Positions 1 through 9,570 of a stretch of 64,000 nucleotides of DNA are shown here, piece by piece. The notes under the pieces are model-generated. The model was given only the letters and a program-made list of their open reading frames with translations, did no database searches and had not been told where the DNA came from. Position numbers and translations under genes: made by a program. This DNA is from an uncultured Sutterella sp. (GTDB lineage: Bacteria; Pseudomonadota; Gammaproteobacteria; Burkholderiales; Burkholderiaceae_F): contig CATVXH010000004.1 of the NCBI GenBank assembly GCA_958347955.1, positions 1 through 64,000 of the forward strand, read 5' to 3'. Position 1 is the stretch's first letter. Every line of letters begins with the position of its first letter.

Positions 1-55
1 AACTCGCGACCTCAACCTTGGCAAGGTTGCGCTCTACCAACTGAGCTATTCCCGC
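1..55 (-). tRNA. tRNA-Gly (GCC), 3' end cut by window edge
   Basis: Read on the minus strand, the segment begins GCGGGAATAGCTCAGTTGG and contains the standard D-arm, then an anticodon arm CCTTGCCAAGG with anticodon GCC (positions 20-22), then a variable region running into GTCGCGAGTT. The T-arm and acceptor 3' strand lie outside the window. The 5' acceptor GCGGGA and the anticodon identify a glycine tRNA. It lies on the same strand as the autotransporter gene to its right. Confidence 0.93.
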
Positions 56-142
56 GTCGAAGAATTCCGTATTTTAATGATGATCCTTCACTTGTCAAGG
101 GATTAATCAAAGAGAGAATCTCTGAACGCTCGAATTTAAGCT

Positions 143-2728
143 TTAAAAACAATAGAGCAATTGCATTTTTCCGCTCACACCTTCACGTTGACCGACGTAG
201 CCGCGGATTTTTAAGTCATAAGCCCAAGGAGAGTTTTCAGGTCTGTAGCTAACTCCAAGTGTGGTGATCCCCATTGATCCGCGCATGGATGCCGCGCCCG
301 AAATTTTTTCTCCATTGGCTTCGATTCTGACATCTGGTGTTAAGTCATATTGATAAGCCAAACCCGTGTAGAGCTGCAGAGCGTCGTTAACTGACCAATC
401 AACACGACCTCCAAGACGGACACGGGAACTGGAAACCGCATCGAAATCAAAGCGGTTTTCGACATTATCGGCGTAGATTTTGACTGAGTCACTTGGCAAA
501 TAGGTGTAGAAAAACTTTGTGTAAAGATCAAGTTTTTGGCTTCCGAGATCAAAAATTCTGCCTGCGCCGACGTGAGCGCCATAATACTGTCCGGATAATT
601 CATAACCGTGGGAGATGCCTTGCCCATCGATAAGACCGTGGCTGACGACAGTTTCTGTTTGGCCGGCTCTGAGCGAGCCCTCGGTGTACCAACCGGCGTT
701 GTTGCTCAGTCGGGCGGAAAGGCCCAGGCCATGGTACTTCACTTCCCCGCTAAAGCGTCTGTCCATGTTCAGGTAAGACATATGTTCGGTATAGTCACCC
801 TGACCGGCTTCGAAGAAAACGTTAATAAGCAGGGGATTGCCCTTTAAAAGCAGGGAATTGGCGGCGCCGGCCGTCATTGTGAAGCCATCAACATCGATAT
901 GGCCGCCCGTGTCATAGTTACTTTGAACACCATCGATCGACGCAAACGTTCTGAATCCCGTCTCATGATTTCTTGCCGCGTCATCGAGATTATCCAAGAT
1001 CTGCTCGGCGCCATGGTTAACAAAAAACAAACTCATGTTGCGGTTGTTGCTGACTAAATTAAGCTGTTGGCTGGGCGCGGTGCCTTCAAGCTTGAAGTCA
1101 ACACTATTGTTTCCCCTGTTGTTTTGTATGACACCGACGGAATCTTTTGTGAGGCTTGAAGGAATCGTCACACTTTGACCTTCATCGTAGAGAGAATTAA
1201 AAGAGATTCCTCCCTGAGCCTTCACGAGTGCCACCTTTTCACCGAAGTGATTTTCAAGCTGTCCGTCAAATCGAATGCTTGGAATAACAACTGTGATTTT
1301 TGCGGACTCAATGTCTGCCGTGCCTTTAACAGATAAAAGCGTGGAGCCGTTTTCCCACTTAAAGTTTTGGAAAACAAGAGAATCAAAATTTTGCACGGAG
1401 CCAACCTGTCCCTTCCAACGATTTAAAACCAAGGCATTGTCATGGAAAGAAAGATAAGTTTGCGCGCCCCAGAAGTCAGCTTCCCGCAATTCTGTGTCGT
1501 GAAAGTCATCGTTGGTTGATTCCAAAATGATCTTGTTATTGAAAACGTCCGCGTTTGTCAAAAAGTTGCCGCCAGCGATGAACGAGACAGAGCCTTGGTT
1601 TCGGGTATCCACCGTCACATCAATCAGGCGGACGGTATTGTTACTTACGCTTTGAGTCCCTCCGGCGTAGCTTAGACCGCCTGAGACATACGACACATTT
1701 TCAGAGGGGTCATCATAAAGTTTCATAGGAATTAGCGTGCTGGAATCAATGAGAACGTAGCCGTTTTCAGCCCCACCCGCGTAGTTTTCCGAAGAGGCGA
1801 TTGCGAAAAATAACAGTTTGCTGTTGCTGATTTCTACAGCATTGCCGTCGGTGACCGTGTATTTTTCATCGCTATAGGACTGGCCGCCAAATGTCCAGTA
1901 AGCGGCGACATTGCGGCTGTAGGAGATCTTGACATAATTTCCGCGGACGTCGCCGTCAACAGAATAGGCGCCCACGATTCCGTTAAAAGCGGAACCTGAG
2001 TTTAAATTGGTAATAATGACAGAATTATCTGAAACGTCAGCCAGTTCCATTTTCGCGCCGAATAAACTCGCGGCGTGCTCTCCCACGCTCTCGAAGTCTG
2101 TGTCCCCGTAAGGTCTGAAAGTGGGCTTGCCCGTGGAACCGTCAATCGTGACACGATTGCTTGTGGCTTTTTGGACAGTGTTTGATGCGGTGGTTGAATA
2201 AGCGGCGATAATCTCAATATTTGAGAAGAAGGTGCCGCCTGTTATGTCCACAGAATTGCCGGATAAATTTCCTTTTTCAGTTCGCGCGGTCACCATCTTG
2301 CCGTACGTCGAACCTTTGTCAACCTTCGGTGCAAAAAGACCGGATTGAATGCTTAGCGAGTTGTTTTTCAGGTCGCCGTTATCGGAAAACGCCGTGTATA
2401 AAAAAGCATCCACAGGCTTGTCTTCTGAACCAATGTCGCCGGAGTGCCAAATCAGGTGGTTGTTTTCAAGAGTCGTTTTCAGACCGGAATCGTCATAGGC
2501 AGTGACCAAGTGAAGACCTTCGTCAACAGCGCCCGCAGACATATCAATTTCATATGTGCTGTTTGAGAGCGGATGATCAATTTCCACCACGTAATAACCA
2601 CGGTCCTCAACGTAAGGTTTGAAATCATCGATGGAATGAATTTCAACGGCCGTTGCGGTTGTGACGGGAGAAAGGAGTGTGAAGCTTGACGACATGGCCA
2701 AGCAAAGAGGAATAAGTTTAAAGGCCAT
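143..2728 (-). CDS. autotransporter beta-barrel domain protein (type V secretion)
   Basis: Predicted 861-residue autotransporter carried to the outer membrane and cell surface. Residues 1-27 form a signal peptide with a hydrophobic core and a TATA-VE cleavage region. Residues about 30-590 look like a beta-solenoid passenger with recurrent N-x-V/I motifs (NNSLSI, GNSVDI, SNRVTI, DNSVII, GNYVKI, GNAVEI, NNTVRL, NNKIIL). Residues about 600-861 resemble an autotransporter barrel domain with repeated amphipathic strands and a terminal aromatic residue (LLYCF). An AAGAAG ribosome site lies a few bases before the ATG. The passenger shows no protease triad or adhesin motif that I recognise, so its target is unknown. 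It is transcribed alone, divergent from the DUF401 gene. Confidence 0.85.
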   Translation of the reverse strand: MAFKLIPLCLAMSSSFTLLSPVTTATAVEIHSIDDFKPYVEDRGYYVVEIDHPLSNSTYEIDMSAGAVDEGLHLVTAYDDSGLKTTLENNHLIWHSGDIGSEDKPVDAFLYTAFSDNGDLKNNSLSIQSGLFAPKVDKGSTYGKMVTARTEKGNLSGNSVDITGGTFFSNIEIIAAYSTTASNTVQKATSNRVTIDGSTGKPTFRPYGDTDFESVGEHAASLFGAKMELADVSDNSVIITNLNSGSAFNGIVGAYSVDGDVRGNYVKISYSRNVAAYWTFGGQSYSDEKYTVTDGNAVEISNSKLLFFAIASSENYAGGAENGYVLIDSSTLIPMKLYDDPSENVSYVSGGLSYAGGTQSVSNNTVRLIDVTVDTRNQGSVSFIAGGNFLTNADVFNNKIILESTNDDFHDTELREADFWGAQTYLSFHDNALVLNRWKGQVGSVQNFDSLVFQNFKWENGSTLLSVKGTADIESAKITVVIPSIRFDGQLENHFGEKVALVKAQGGISFNSLYDEGQSVTIPSSLTKDSVGVIQNNRGNNSVDFKLEGTAPSQQLNLVSNNRNMSLFFVNHGAEQILDNLDDAARNHETGFRTFASIDGVQSNYDTGGHIDVDGFTMTAGAANSLLLKGNPLLINVFFEAGQGDYTEHMSYLNMDRRFSGEVKYHGLGLSARLSNNAGWYTEGSLRAGQTETVVSHGLIDGQGISHGYELSGQYYGAHVGAGRIFDLGSQKLDLYTKFFYTYLPSDSVKIYADNVENRFDFDAVSSSRVRLGGRVDWSVNDALQLYTGLAYQYDLTPDVRIEANGEKISGAASMRGSMGITTLGVSYRPENSPWAYDLKIRGYVGQREGVSGKMQLLYCF

Positions 2729-2979
2729 ATCAGTCTTCTTTTTTGGTTTAAGTTCAATTCATTGTATGCTGATTGGAAATAATAAAAGCATTTCCCTAAG
2801 CACAAATACCTAGATTTTCTCAGAAGATGATCTTTTGTCTGAAAATTGACGATATTTTGAGGCTTAAAAGTGACCAACTAAGAGTTTTTGGCCCCAGGCA
2901 TGTTAAAAACAGGTTTTCACCGGTTGCGAAATACGAGTAACATTTTGCTATTTTCTTACCCCTATAAAGTACAACTATC

Positions 2980-4209
2980 ATGATTTTCCTCATCATCACG
3001 GTGGCAATGATCATCACGCTGGTTCTTTTGCGTCGTCGTTTGCCCATCGGTGTCGCTATTTTGGCCGGCGGTCTTTTTATTTGGTTATGCACCGGTCCTA
3101 CGATCAAGGAGCTGACAGACTCGTTTCTTTTGATGGTTTCGCGCCCCAGAAACTACGACTTGGTGGGGGCTCTTTATTTAGTGATATGTCTTGAAATTGA
3201 ATTGCGCAAAAGCGGCTGTCTGGCCGGAATGGTTGAGGCTCTGTCAAGGATGTTTGCCAGTCGCCGTTTCACATTGGCCGTTATGCCGGCATTTTTGGGG
3301 CTTCTGCCCTCGGTGGGCGGAGCGCGTTTTTCCGCTCCGATTGTGCAGGAAGCTTCCAAGGGTTTTGACGCCACGCCTGAGGACAAGGCGGCCATTAATT
3401 TCTGGTTCCGTCATATTTTTGAATTTTCCAGTCCTTTGGTGCCGGGCATGATTTTGGCTTGCGGTATCGCGGGGGTAAAAATCGGGGATTTGATTGTGCA
3501 CTTGGGGTGGCTCACCATTGTTGCTTTCCTCATTGGTTGGTTTGTCATTGTTCGCGGCATTAAACAAACCTCTGATGTGAAAGCCACAGTGTCCGAGCAA
3601 GATATCAAACACCATAACCTTGACTTCATTTTGGCGTTGACGCCGGTGATTGCCAACGTGGTGCTCATGGTGGCCTTTGATCTTCCGGCCTCTATTGCCA
3701 TGGTGATTGTTGTGGTGGCAATGATTCCGCTTTTGATGGCCTTTAACCGTCACGTGAGCGTGAAAGAGGTTTTCATTGGCGCTCTTGACTATAAGATGTT
3801 TGCCAATGTCATCTGTATTTTGCTATTTATTTGTCTTTTGGAAACAACGGGTGTGTTGGCGCTGTTGGTCGATGCTTTCCAAGCTTCGCCCTTGCCCGTG
3901 CCGGTGGTGATCGGTATCTTAAGTTTTATCATCGGTCTTCTGACCGGTCTGTCCCAAGGCCATGTGGCAATCATGATGCCGATTGTGGCCGGTATTTCGA
4001 TGGGTAACATTGATTTGGTGGGCGTGGCGATGGTTTTTGGCGTCGCCGGTCAAATGATTACGCCCACGCACTTGTGTCTGACGATTACCGTGGATTACTT
4101 CAAGAGTGACTTCTTTAAAACATTAAAGCCTGTGCTTTTGACGCAAATTCCGCTTTCCATCATCTTTATTGTCGTCTCATACTTTACTTGGGGACAAGGC
4201 TGGTTCTGA
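2980..4209 (+). CDS. DUF401 family integral membrane protein (putative permease)
   Basis: 409 residues, almost entirely hydrophobic, with about ten membrane segments. It matches the DUF401 family, which is distantly related to gluconate/ion-transporter-type permeases. A conserved-looking GLLPSVGGARFSAPI segment near residue 110 and a second GLSQGHVAIMMPI segment near residue 325 suggest the internal repeat of a two-fold symmetric carrier. The substrate cannot be read from sequence. No clear ribosome site precedes the ATG. A TATAAA at 2963-2968 would place transcription start within a few bases of it, so the message may be leaderless. Convergent with ppsR across a shared terminator. Confidence 0.8.
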   Translation: MIFLIITVAMIITLVLLRRRLPIGVAILAGGLFIWLCTGPTIKELTDSFLLMVSRPRNYDLVGALYLVICLEIELRKSGCLAGMVEALSRMFASRRFTLAVMPAFLGLLPSVGGARFSAPIVQEASKGFDATPEDKAAINFWFRHIFEFSSPLVPGMILACGIAGVKIGDLIVHLGWLTIVAFLIGWFVIVRGIKQTSDVKATVSEQDIKHHNLDFILALTPVIANVVLMVAFDLPASIAMVIVVVAMIPLLMAFNRHVSVKEVFIGALDYKMFANVICILLFICLLETTGVLALLVDAFQASPLPVPVVIGILSFIIGLLTGLSQGHVAIMMPIVAGISMGNIDLVGVAMVFGVAGQMITPTHLCLTITVDYFKSDFFKTLKPVLLTQIPLSIIFIVVSYFTWGQGWF

Positions 4210-4231
4210 AAGATCTGAAAACTTCTGTAAT

Positions 4232-4263
4232 AAAAAAGCACGGCGCAAAAACCGTGCTTTTTT
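4232..4263. terminator. bidirectional terminator between DUF401 gene and ppsR
   Basis: An inverted repeat AAAAAAGCACGG / CCGTGCTTTTTT with loop CGCAAAAA. It has a T run on both strands, so it can end both converging transcripts. Confidence 0.85.
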
Positions 4264-4281
4264 GTTGCCTCTTTTTAGCTT

Positions 4282-5151
4282 TTAATCAATCTTGTGAGCG
4301 TTGTGCAGATTAAGTTCGGCCATGATGGTGGCGGAAATTTCTTCGATTGAGCGGCTCGTGGAATTTAACCATTTGATGCCTTCCCGACGCATCATATTTT
4401 CAGCGGCTTCAATTTCCTGGCGGCAGTTTTCCAACGAGGCGTAGCGGCTGCCGGGGCGCCGTTCATTTCTGATCTGAGAAAGGCGTTCGGGAGAGATGGA
4501 TAGGCCAAACAGTTTGTTGCGCTTGTCGTGCAACACTTCAGGCAATTCACCCCGTTCGAAATCCTCGGGGATGAGTGGATAGTTGGCGGCCTTGATGCCG
4601 AACTGCATGGCAAGGAAAAGACTCGTCGGGGTCTTGCCCGAACGGCTTACACCCACCAAAATGACATCGGCTTCATTTAAGCCCTTATTCATTTGGCCGT
4701 CATCGTGAGCAAGTGAGTAATTGATGGCCTCAATGCGGCGGTTGTAACGCTCCTCATCTTTGATGACGTGGCTTCGACCCATGGAGTGGGCGGATTTGAG
4801 TCCGGTTTCCTGTTCAATTTCCTTAATGAAGCTGCGGAAAAACTCGATTCGGAAGCCTTGGCATTTTTCGGTGAATGTCTTATGGATATTCACGTCGACG
4901 AAGGTGGAAAAAACCAATGGGCGCACCCCGGAGTGGACATAAGCGTCATTGATTTTCTGAGCCGCCAGGACCGCTTTCTCGGGCGTGTCAATGAAGGGGA
5001 TGCGGACTTGATCGTACTGCAAGTCGGTAAATTGCGTGAGCACCGAATGCGCAAGCGTTTCAGCGGTGATAGCCGTGGCGTCGGAGACAATGAACACGGT
5101 GCGCTTTCCGCCTTTCTGGGCGGATTCGTCTTTTTCAAGAGTATTGAACAT
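4282..5151 (-). CDS. ppsR: PEP synthase regulatory protein (bifunctional kinase/pyrophosphorylase)
   Basis: 289 residues, DUF299 family. PpsR inactivates phosphoenolpyruvate synthase by ADP-dependent phosphorylation of a threonine and reactivates it by Pi-dependent dephosphorylation. A P-loop GVSRSGKT spans residues 167-174, as in the family, and the N-terminal TVFIVSDATAITAETL segment is also typical. It is divergent from ppsA with 94 bp between start codons, so both are probably controlled from one shared region, and the neighbouring enzyme is its known substrate. Length is slightly above the usual 270-280 because of a short hydrophilic N-terminus (about 15 residues). Confidence 0.95.
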   Translation of the reverse strand: MFNTLEKDESAQKGGKRTVFIVSDATAITAETLAHSVLTQFTDLQYDQVRIPFIDTPEKAVLAAQKINDAYVHSGVRPLVFSTFVDVNIHKTFTEKCQGFRIEFFRSFIKEIEQETGLKSAHSMGRSHVIKDEERYNRRIEAINYSLAHDDGQMNKGLNEADVILVGVSRSGKTPTSLFLAMQFGIKAANYPLIPEDFERGELPEVLHDKRNKLFGLSISPERLSQIRNERRPGSRYASLENCRQEIEAAENMMRREGIKWLNSTSRSIEEISATIMAELNLHNAHKID

Positions 5152-5245
5152 ATGGAACCTGAGCTTTTAAAAAATTACCCGAAATGAATCGGTTGTCGCT
5201 ACAATTCACGTATTCTAACAATCCAATCCTTTTTGGGGGAAGAAA

Positions 5246-7621
5246 ATGCCGCAAGGTCGTTATGTATTTCCGTTTAGCCAACTGCGCATGACCGACGTCG
5301 ATCGCGTTGGCGGTAAAAACGCCTCTTTGGGTGAGTTACTGAGCCAACTGACGAGTGCCGGGATTCGAGTTCCTGACGGTTTCGCCACGACTGCAGAAGC
5401 GTTCCGTTTGTTCCTGAGCGCAAACAATCTCGAAGAACGCATCAATGATCGTTTGAAAGATCTCAACGTTGAAGATGTAAAAGCCCTTGCTCAAGCCGGC
5501 GCCGAAATCCGCCAAATGATTGAGCAGGCTCCCTTCCCCGCTGAGCTGGAAAAGGAAATCAGAGAATTTTATGAATGGTTGAAGGACGATCAGGAAGAAA
5601 TCAGTGTGGCCGTTCGTTCATCGGCTACCGCCGAAGACTTGCCGGACGCATCCTTTGCCGGTCAACAGGAAACGTATTTGAATGTGGTCGGTATCGATCA
5701 AGTGCTCAGCCGCATGCGCGAGGTGTTCGCTTCCCTGTATAACGACCGCGCCATCAGCTATCGTGTCCACAAAGGCTTTACGCATTCCGAAGTGGCTTTG
5801 TCCGCAGGTGTTCAACGCATGTGCCGTTCCGATAAAGGCGCCGCCGGTGTGATGTTCACACTGGATACCGAAAGTGGCTTTGATCAAGTGGTTTTCATCA
5901 CGGCGAGCTACGGTTTGGGTGAAACGGTGGTGCAGGGTGCGGTTAACCCGGATGAATTCTACGTGCACAAGCCCATGCTCGAAAAGGGCAACTTCCCGAT
6001 TATTCGTCGCACCTTGGGCAGCAAATTAATCAAGATGGAATTCGACACCGATGCCAAGAGCGGTCGCAGCGTCCGCACGGTTGATGTGTGCGATGCCGAC
6101 CGTCGTCGTTTTGCCATTACTGATGACGACGTGATCGAATTGGCTAAGTTTGCCACCATCATTGAAAAACACTACGGCCGTCCGATGGATATCGAATGGG
6201 GTAAGGACGGTATTGACGGCAAGATCTACATCTTGCAGGCTCGTCCGGAAACGGTTAAGAGCCGTCAAAATGCCGCCGACGTCCAACAGCGCTTTACCTT
6301 AAAGAGCAAGGGTCGCGTTTTGGTGACGGGTCGCGCTATCGGTCAAAAGATCGGTATGGGGCCGGTGCGCATTGTTGAAGACGCCAGCGAAATGGAACGA
6401 GTTCAAGCCGGTGACGTGCTCGTGACCGATATGACCGATCCGAACTGGGAACCGGTGATGAAGCGCGCCAGCGCCATTGTCACCAACCGAGGCGGTCGTA
6501 CCTGCCACGCGGCCATTATCGCTCGTGAATTGGGCATTCCGGCTGTGGTCGGTTGCGGTGACGCCACCGAACGTTTGGCCGAAGACATGGAAGTGACGGT
6601 CTCTTGCGCCGAAGGCGACACAGGTAAGATTTACGAAGGCCGCCAGGATGTCCAGGTTGAAGAAGTCAAGCGCGGCGCTTTGCCTGACATTCCCGTGAAG
6701 ATCATGATGAACGTCGGCAATCCGCAGTTGGCTTTTGAATTCCAATCGATCCCCAACAAGGGTGTCGGCTTGGCCCGTTTGGAATTCATCATTAACAATA
6801 ACATCGGCATCCACCCGAAGGTGGTGTTGGATTACCCGAATGTGGACGGTGAATTGCGTGACGCCGTTGAACGCTTGAGCGCCGGCTACAAGAGCCCGGT
6901 GGACTTCTTCGAAATGAAGATCGCCGAAGGTGTGGCCACCATTGCCACGGCTTTCTGGCCCAAGAAGGTGATTGTGCGCTTGTCCGACTTCAAGAGCAAC
7001 GAATATCGCAAGCTCATCGGTGGTGATCGTTACGAACCCGATGAAGAAAACCCCATGTTGGGCTTCCGCGGTGCTTCCCGCTACATCGCCAATACCTTTG
7101 CCGAATGCTTCCGTATGGAATGCCGCGCGATGAAGTTTGTGCGTGATACGATGGGGCTGACCAATGTTGAACTGATGGTTCCGTTCGTTCGTACGCTCGA
7201 AGAAGCTCGTCAAACGATTGAAATCATGGAACGCAACGGTCTGAAGCGCGGTGAAAACGGTTTGCGCATCAACATGATGTGTGAAATTCCGTCCAATGCG
7301 GTTTTGGCCGATAAGTTCCTCGATTACTTTGACGGTTTCTCCATTGGTTCCAACGATATGACTCAATTGACCTTGGGTCTTGACCGCGACTCCGGTTTGG
7401 TTGCGGCCGGTTTCGATGAACGCAACGAAGCTGTGAAGATCATGCTCTCGATGGCAATCCGCGCTTGCCGCGCCCGCGGTAAGTACGTCGGCATTTGCGG
7501 TCAGGGACCGTCCGACCACGAAGACCTCGCTCAATGGTTGATGGATGAAGGAATTGAATCCATCTCCTTGAATCCGGATACGGTGGTTGATACATGGAGA
7601 CGCTTGGCCGCTTCCAAGTAA
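5246..7621 (+). CDS. ppsA: phosphoenolpyruvate synthase (pyruvate, water dikinase)
   Basis: 791 residues, matching the usual length (about 792). It converts pyruvate + ATP + water to PEP + AMP + Pi for gluconeogenesis in the cytosol. The N-terminal ATP-grasp domain (1-345) contains [20 protein letters not shown] near 121-140. The swivelling phosphohistidine domain has [16 protein letters not shown] with catalytic His421. The C-terminal PEP-binding barrel holds the [12 protein letters not shown] segment and a late CGQGPSD containing the active-site cysteine. A strong GGGGGAAG ribosome site precedes the ATG. Codon use is strongly biased, consistent with high expression. Regulated by the divergent ppsR product. 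Confidence 0.98.
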   Translation: MPQGRYVFPFSQLRMTDVDRVGGKNASLGELLSQLTSAGIRVPDGFATTAEAFRLFLSANNLEERINDRLKDLNVEDVKALAQAGAEIRQMIEQAPFPAELEKEIREFYEWLKDDQEEISVAVRSSATAEDLPDASFAGQQETYLNVVGIDQVLSRMREVFASLYNDRAISYRVHKGFTHSEVALSAGVQRMCRSDKGAAGVMFTLDTESGFDQVVFITASYGLGETVVQGAVNPDEFYVHKPMLEKGNFPIIRRTLGSKLIKMEFDTDAKSGRSVRTVDVCDADRRRFAITDDDVIELAKFATIIEKHYGRPMDIEWGKDGIDGKIYILQARPETVKSRQNAADVQQRFTLKSKGRVLVTGRAIGQKIGMGPVRIVEDASEMERVQAGDVLVTDMTDPNWEPVMKRASAIVTNRGGRTCHAAIIARELGIPAVVGCGDATERLAEDMEVTVSCAEGDTGKIYEGRQDVQVEEVKRGALPDIPVKIMMNVGNPQLAFEFQSIPNKGVGLARLEFIINNNIGIHPKVVLDYPNVDGELRDAVERLSAGYKSPVDFFEMKIAEGVATIATAFWPKKVIVRLSDFKSNEYRKLIGGDRYEPDEENPMLGFRGASRYIANTFAECFRMECRAMKFVRDTMGLTNVELMVPFVRTLEEARQTIEIMERNGLKRGENGLRINMMCEIPSNAVLADKFLDYFDGFSIGSNDMTQLTLGLDRDSGLVAAGFDERNEAVKIMLSMAIRACRARGKYVGICGQGPSDHEDLAQWLMDEGIESISLNPDTVVDTWRRLAASK

Positions 7622-7646
7622 TAGCTGATTTTTCTTGCTGAAAATC

Positions 7647-7676
7647 AAAGGGCCGGTGAATAAAAACCGGTCCTTT
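7647..7676 (+). terminator. terminator after ppsA
   Basis: Eleven-base stem AAAGGGCCGGT / ACCGGTCCTTT (one G-T pair) with an eight-base loop, followed by a short T-rich stretch, 25 bases past the ppsA stop. Confidence 0.7.
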
Positions 7677-7741
7677 GTGTTCTCTGCTTTTCTCAAAGTT
7701 CTATACTCGTTGAATCAATTTTCTCTCAGCGGAAATGCAAG

Positions 7742-9469
7742 ATGCCCGATCAAGTAGAACTTATCACCACTTTAGCCTGGGGCTTGGGGCTATCCCTAAT
7801 TTTTGGGTATCTGGTCAGCCTCGTTCGTATGCCCGCTCTGATCGGATACCTTTTAGCCGGTGTTTTTATCGCGCCGACAACTCCGGGTTTTGTCGGCAAC
7901 ATTGATCTGGCAGGTCAGCTCAGCGAGGTTGGTGTGATTCTGCTGATGTTTGGCGTCGGCTTGCACTTTTCTTTGAAAGATTTGTTGCAAGTGAAGTCAG
8001 TGGCGGTGCCGGGAGCCATTATTCAAATGTCTGCCACGACCGTGGTGGGCACAGCCATGGCCTATTTTTTCTGGGATTGGACCTTGGCGGGATCATTCGT
8101 TTTGGGAGTTGCGCTTTCTTGCGCGTCCACCGTGGTGATGACCAAGGCCTTGGATGCGCGCGGAATTTTACAGACTGTGCGGGGGCGGTTGGCTGTCGGT
8201 TGGCTTGTCGTACAGGATTTAATCACAGTGCTTTTGCTGGTGCTTTTACCGACAATAAGCGCTGTGTCCGGTAGTCAAAATGTTTCTTTTTCGCAGTTGT
8301 CCGCGCAGCTTTTGGGTACAGCAACTTTGGTGGTCGGTTTTGTGGCCTCCATGGTTATTATCGGAAGAAAGGTTTTGCCATGGATTCTTATGCGCACGGT
8401 GAAAACCGGTTCACAGGAACTTTTCACGCTTTGCGTGATCGCAATTGCCATCACCGTAGCCTATGCCTCATCAACGATCTTCCATGTCTCTTTTGCTCTG
8501 GGCGCATTTTTTGCCGGCATGATGATGCGCGAAAGTGAGTACTCCCATCGAGCTGCCCTGCAAACTTTGCCGCTTCAGGATGCTTTCTCAGTGATCTTTT
8601 TCTTAGGCATCGGAATGCTTTTTGACCCGAGAGTGCTCATTGAACATCCATTCGAGACATTATTCGTGGTTCTGGTGATTGTCTTTTGCAACAGTTTTGC
8701 TGCGGGCTATTGGGTCAGACGCAAAGGTTATCGGCTCATTGACGCGGCGACGGTCGGATTGGCGGTCTCTCAGGTCGGCGAGTTTTCATTTATTTTGTCG
8801 GGATTGGGTGTTTCCATGGGACTGGTTGGTCGTGAGGAATTATCACTGATCGTTGCGGCAGGACTTATCACCATTGCGTTAAATTCAGTTTCTTTCGCCG
8901 GTTTGAGACCTTTCATGAAAAAATATTTTCCGGAATTGGCTCTAAAAGCGGAAAATGAAAACGATTCAGAAAATCAGATCAATGAAGTCCGCAATAGGGT
9001 TCTCATTGTCGGTGCCGGTCTGACAGGCCGTGAGCTTTATAAGCAATTTGAGGGCAGCGGTTTTGATGTGTATATCATTGAAAAGCGGGCCGATCGCTCT
9101 ATGCAAAAAGAATTGGGCGATCATTTTATTTTCGGCGATGCTTCCCATCCGTTGATTTTGTCCCGACTCAATCTTGATAAAACTCGTTGGGTTCTTAATA
9201 CCAGTTCAGAAGCGCTTGTCTCGCGCAACGTGGCTGATCAGGTCGCCAAACTTGATCCCGGTGTTAAGGTGTTGGCTCTTGCCGATAAGGAAGGCGACAG
9301 AGATTTCTTTATGTCCCGTTCCGGAGAAATGGATCCCAATGTGTCGGCGCTCATTGAGACCCGTCAGGAAATCGCAAAGTGTATTTTTCATCATGTGGCT
9401 CAAGATGAGAGTCTGACAAAAGACAAAGTCGTTTTGAGTGCAAAAAAGATTAACAATACTGACGAATAG
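7742..9469 (+). CDS. CPA2-family monovalent cation:proton antiporter with RCK domain (KefB/KefC/YbaL-like)
   Basis: 575 residues. Residues 1 to about 390 form a Na+/H+-exchanger-type membrane domain with some 12-13 helices (conserved GVILLMFGVGLHFSLKDLL and SCASTVVMTKAL segments). Residues about 415-540 are a TrkA-N/RCK Rossmann domain starting RVLIVGAGLTGRELYKQF. Proteins of this build exchange K+ or Na+ for protons, often gated by nucleotides or glutathione adducts. The Kef-specific glutathione residues cannot be assigned here. The next gene is a close paralogue in the same direction. The 3' end carries a short lysine-rich tail. Confidence 0.88.
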   Translation: MPDQVELITTLAWGLGLSLIFGYLVSLVRMPALIGYLLAGVFIAPTTPGFVGNIDLAGQLSEVGVILLMFGVGLHFSLKDLLQVKSVAVPGAIIQMSATTVVGTAMAYFFWDWTLAGSFVLGVALSCASTVVMTKALDARGILQTVRGRLAVGWLVVQDLITVLLLVLLPTISAVSGSQNVSFSQLSAQLLGTATLVVGFVASMVIIGRKVLPWILMRTVKTGSQELFTLCVIAIAITVAYASSTIFHVSFALGAFFAGMMMRESEYSHRAALQTLPLQDAFSVIFFLGIGMLFDPRVLIEHPFETLFVVLVIVFCNSFAAGYWVRRKGYRLIDAATVGLAVSQVGEFSFILSGLGVSMGLVGREELSLIVAAGLITIALNSVSFAGLRPFMKKYFPELALKAENENDSENQINEVRNRVLIVGAGLTGRELYKQFEGSGFDVYIIEKRADRSMQKELGDHFIFGDASHPLILSRLNLDKTRWVLNTSSEALVSRNVADQVAKLDPGVKVLALADKEGDRDFFMSRSGEMDPNVSALIETRQEIAKCIFHHVAQDESLTKDKVVLSAKKINNTDE

Positions 9470-9570
9470 TCACTGCGAATGCGTACAATTATTGTTTGGA
9501 CGCTTTGAATGATTTTCAAGGCATCTTCTCTCTTTGTCATTGACTCCTCAGTTTTTTTAGGACATAACCC

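Noticed and set aside
2479..2877. 132-codon frame overlapping the autotransporter signal-peptide region
   Set aside because: Same-strand alternative frame with no ribosome site. The autotransporter frame has a signal peptide and fits better.
4768..5187. 139-codon plus-strand frame inside ppsR
   Set aside because: Antisense to a conserved P-loop gene and without its own start signals.
6299..7696. 465-codon open frame on the minus strand, antisense to ppsA
   Set aside because: It lies wholly opposite a highly biased, well-conserved gene. The His/Asn/Gly-rich translation is what complementing that codon bias produces, and it has no recognisable motif.
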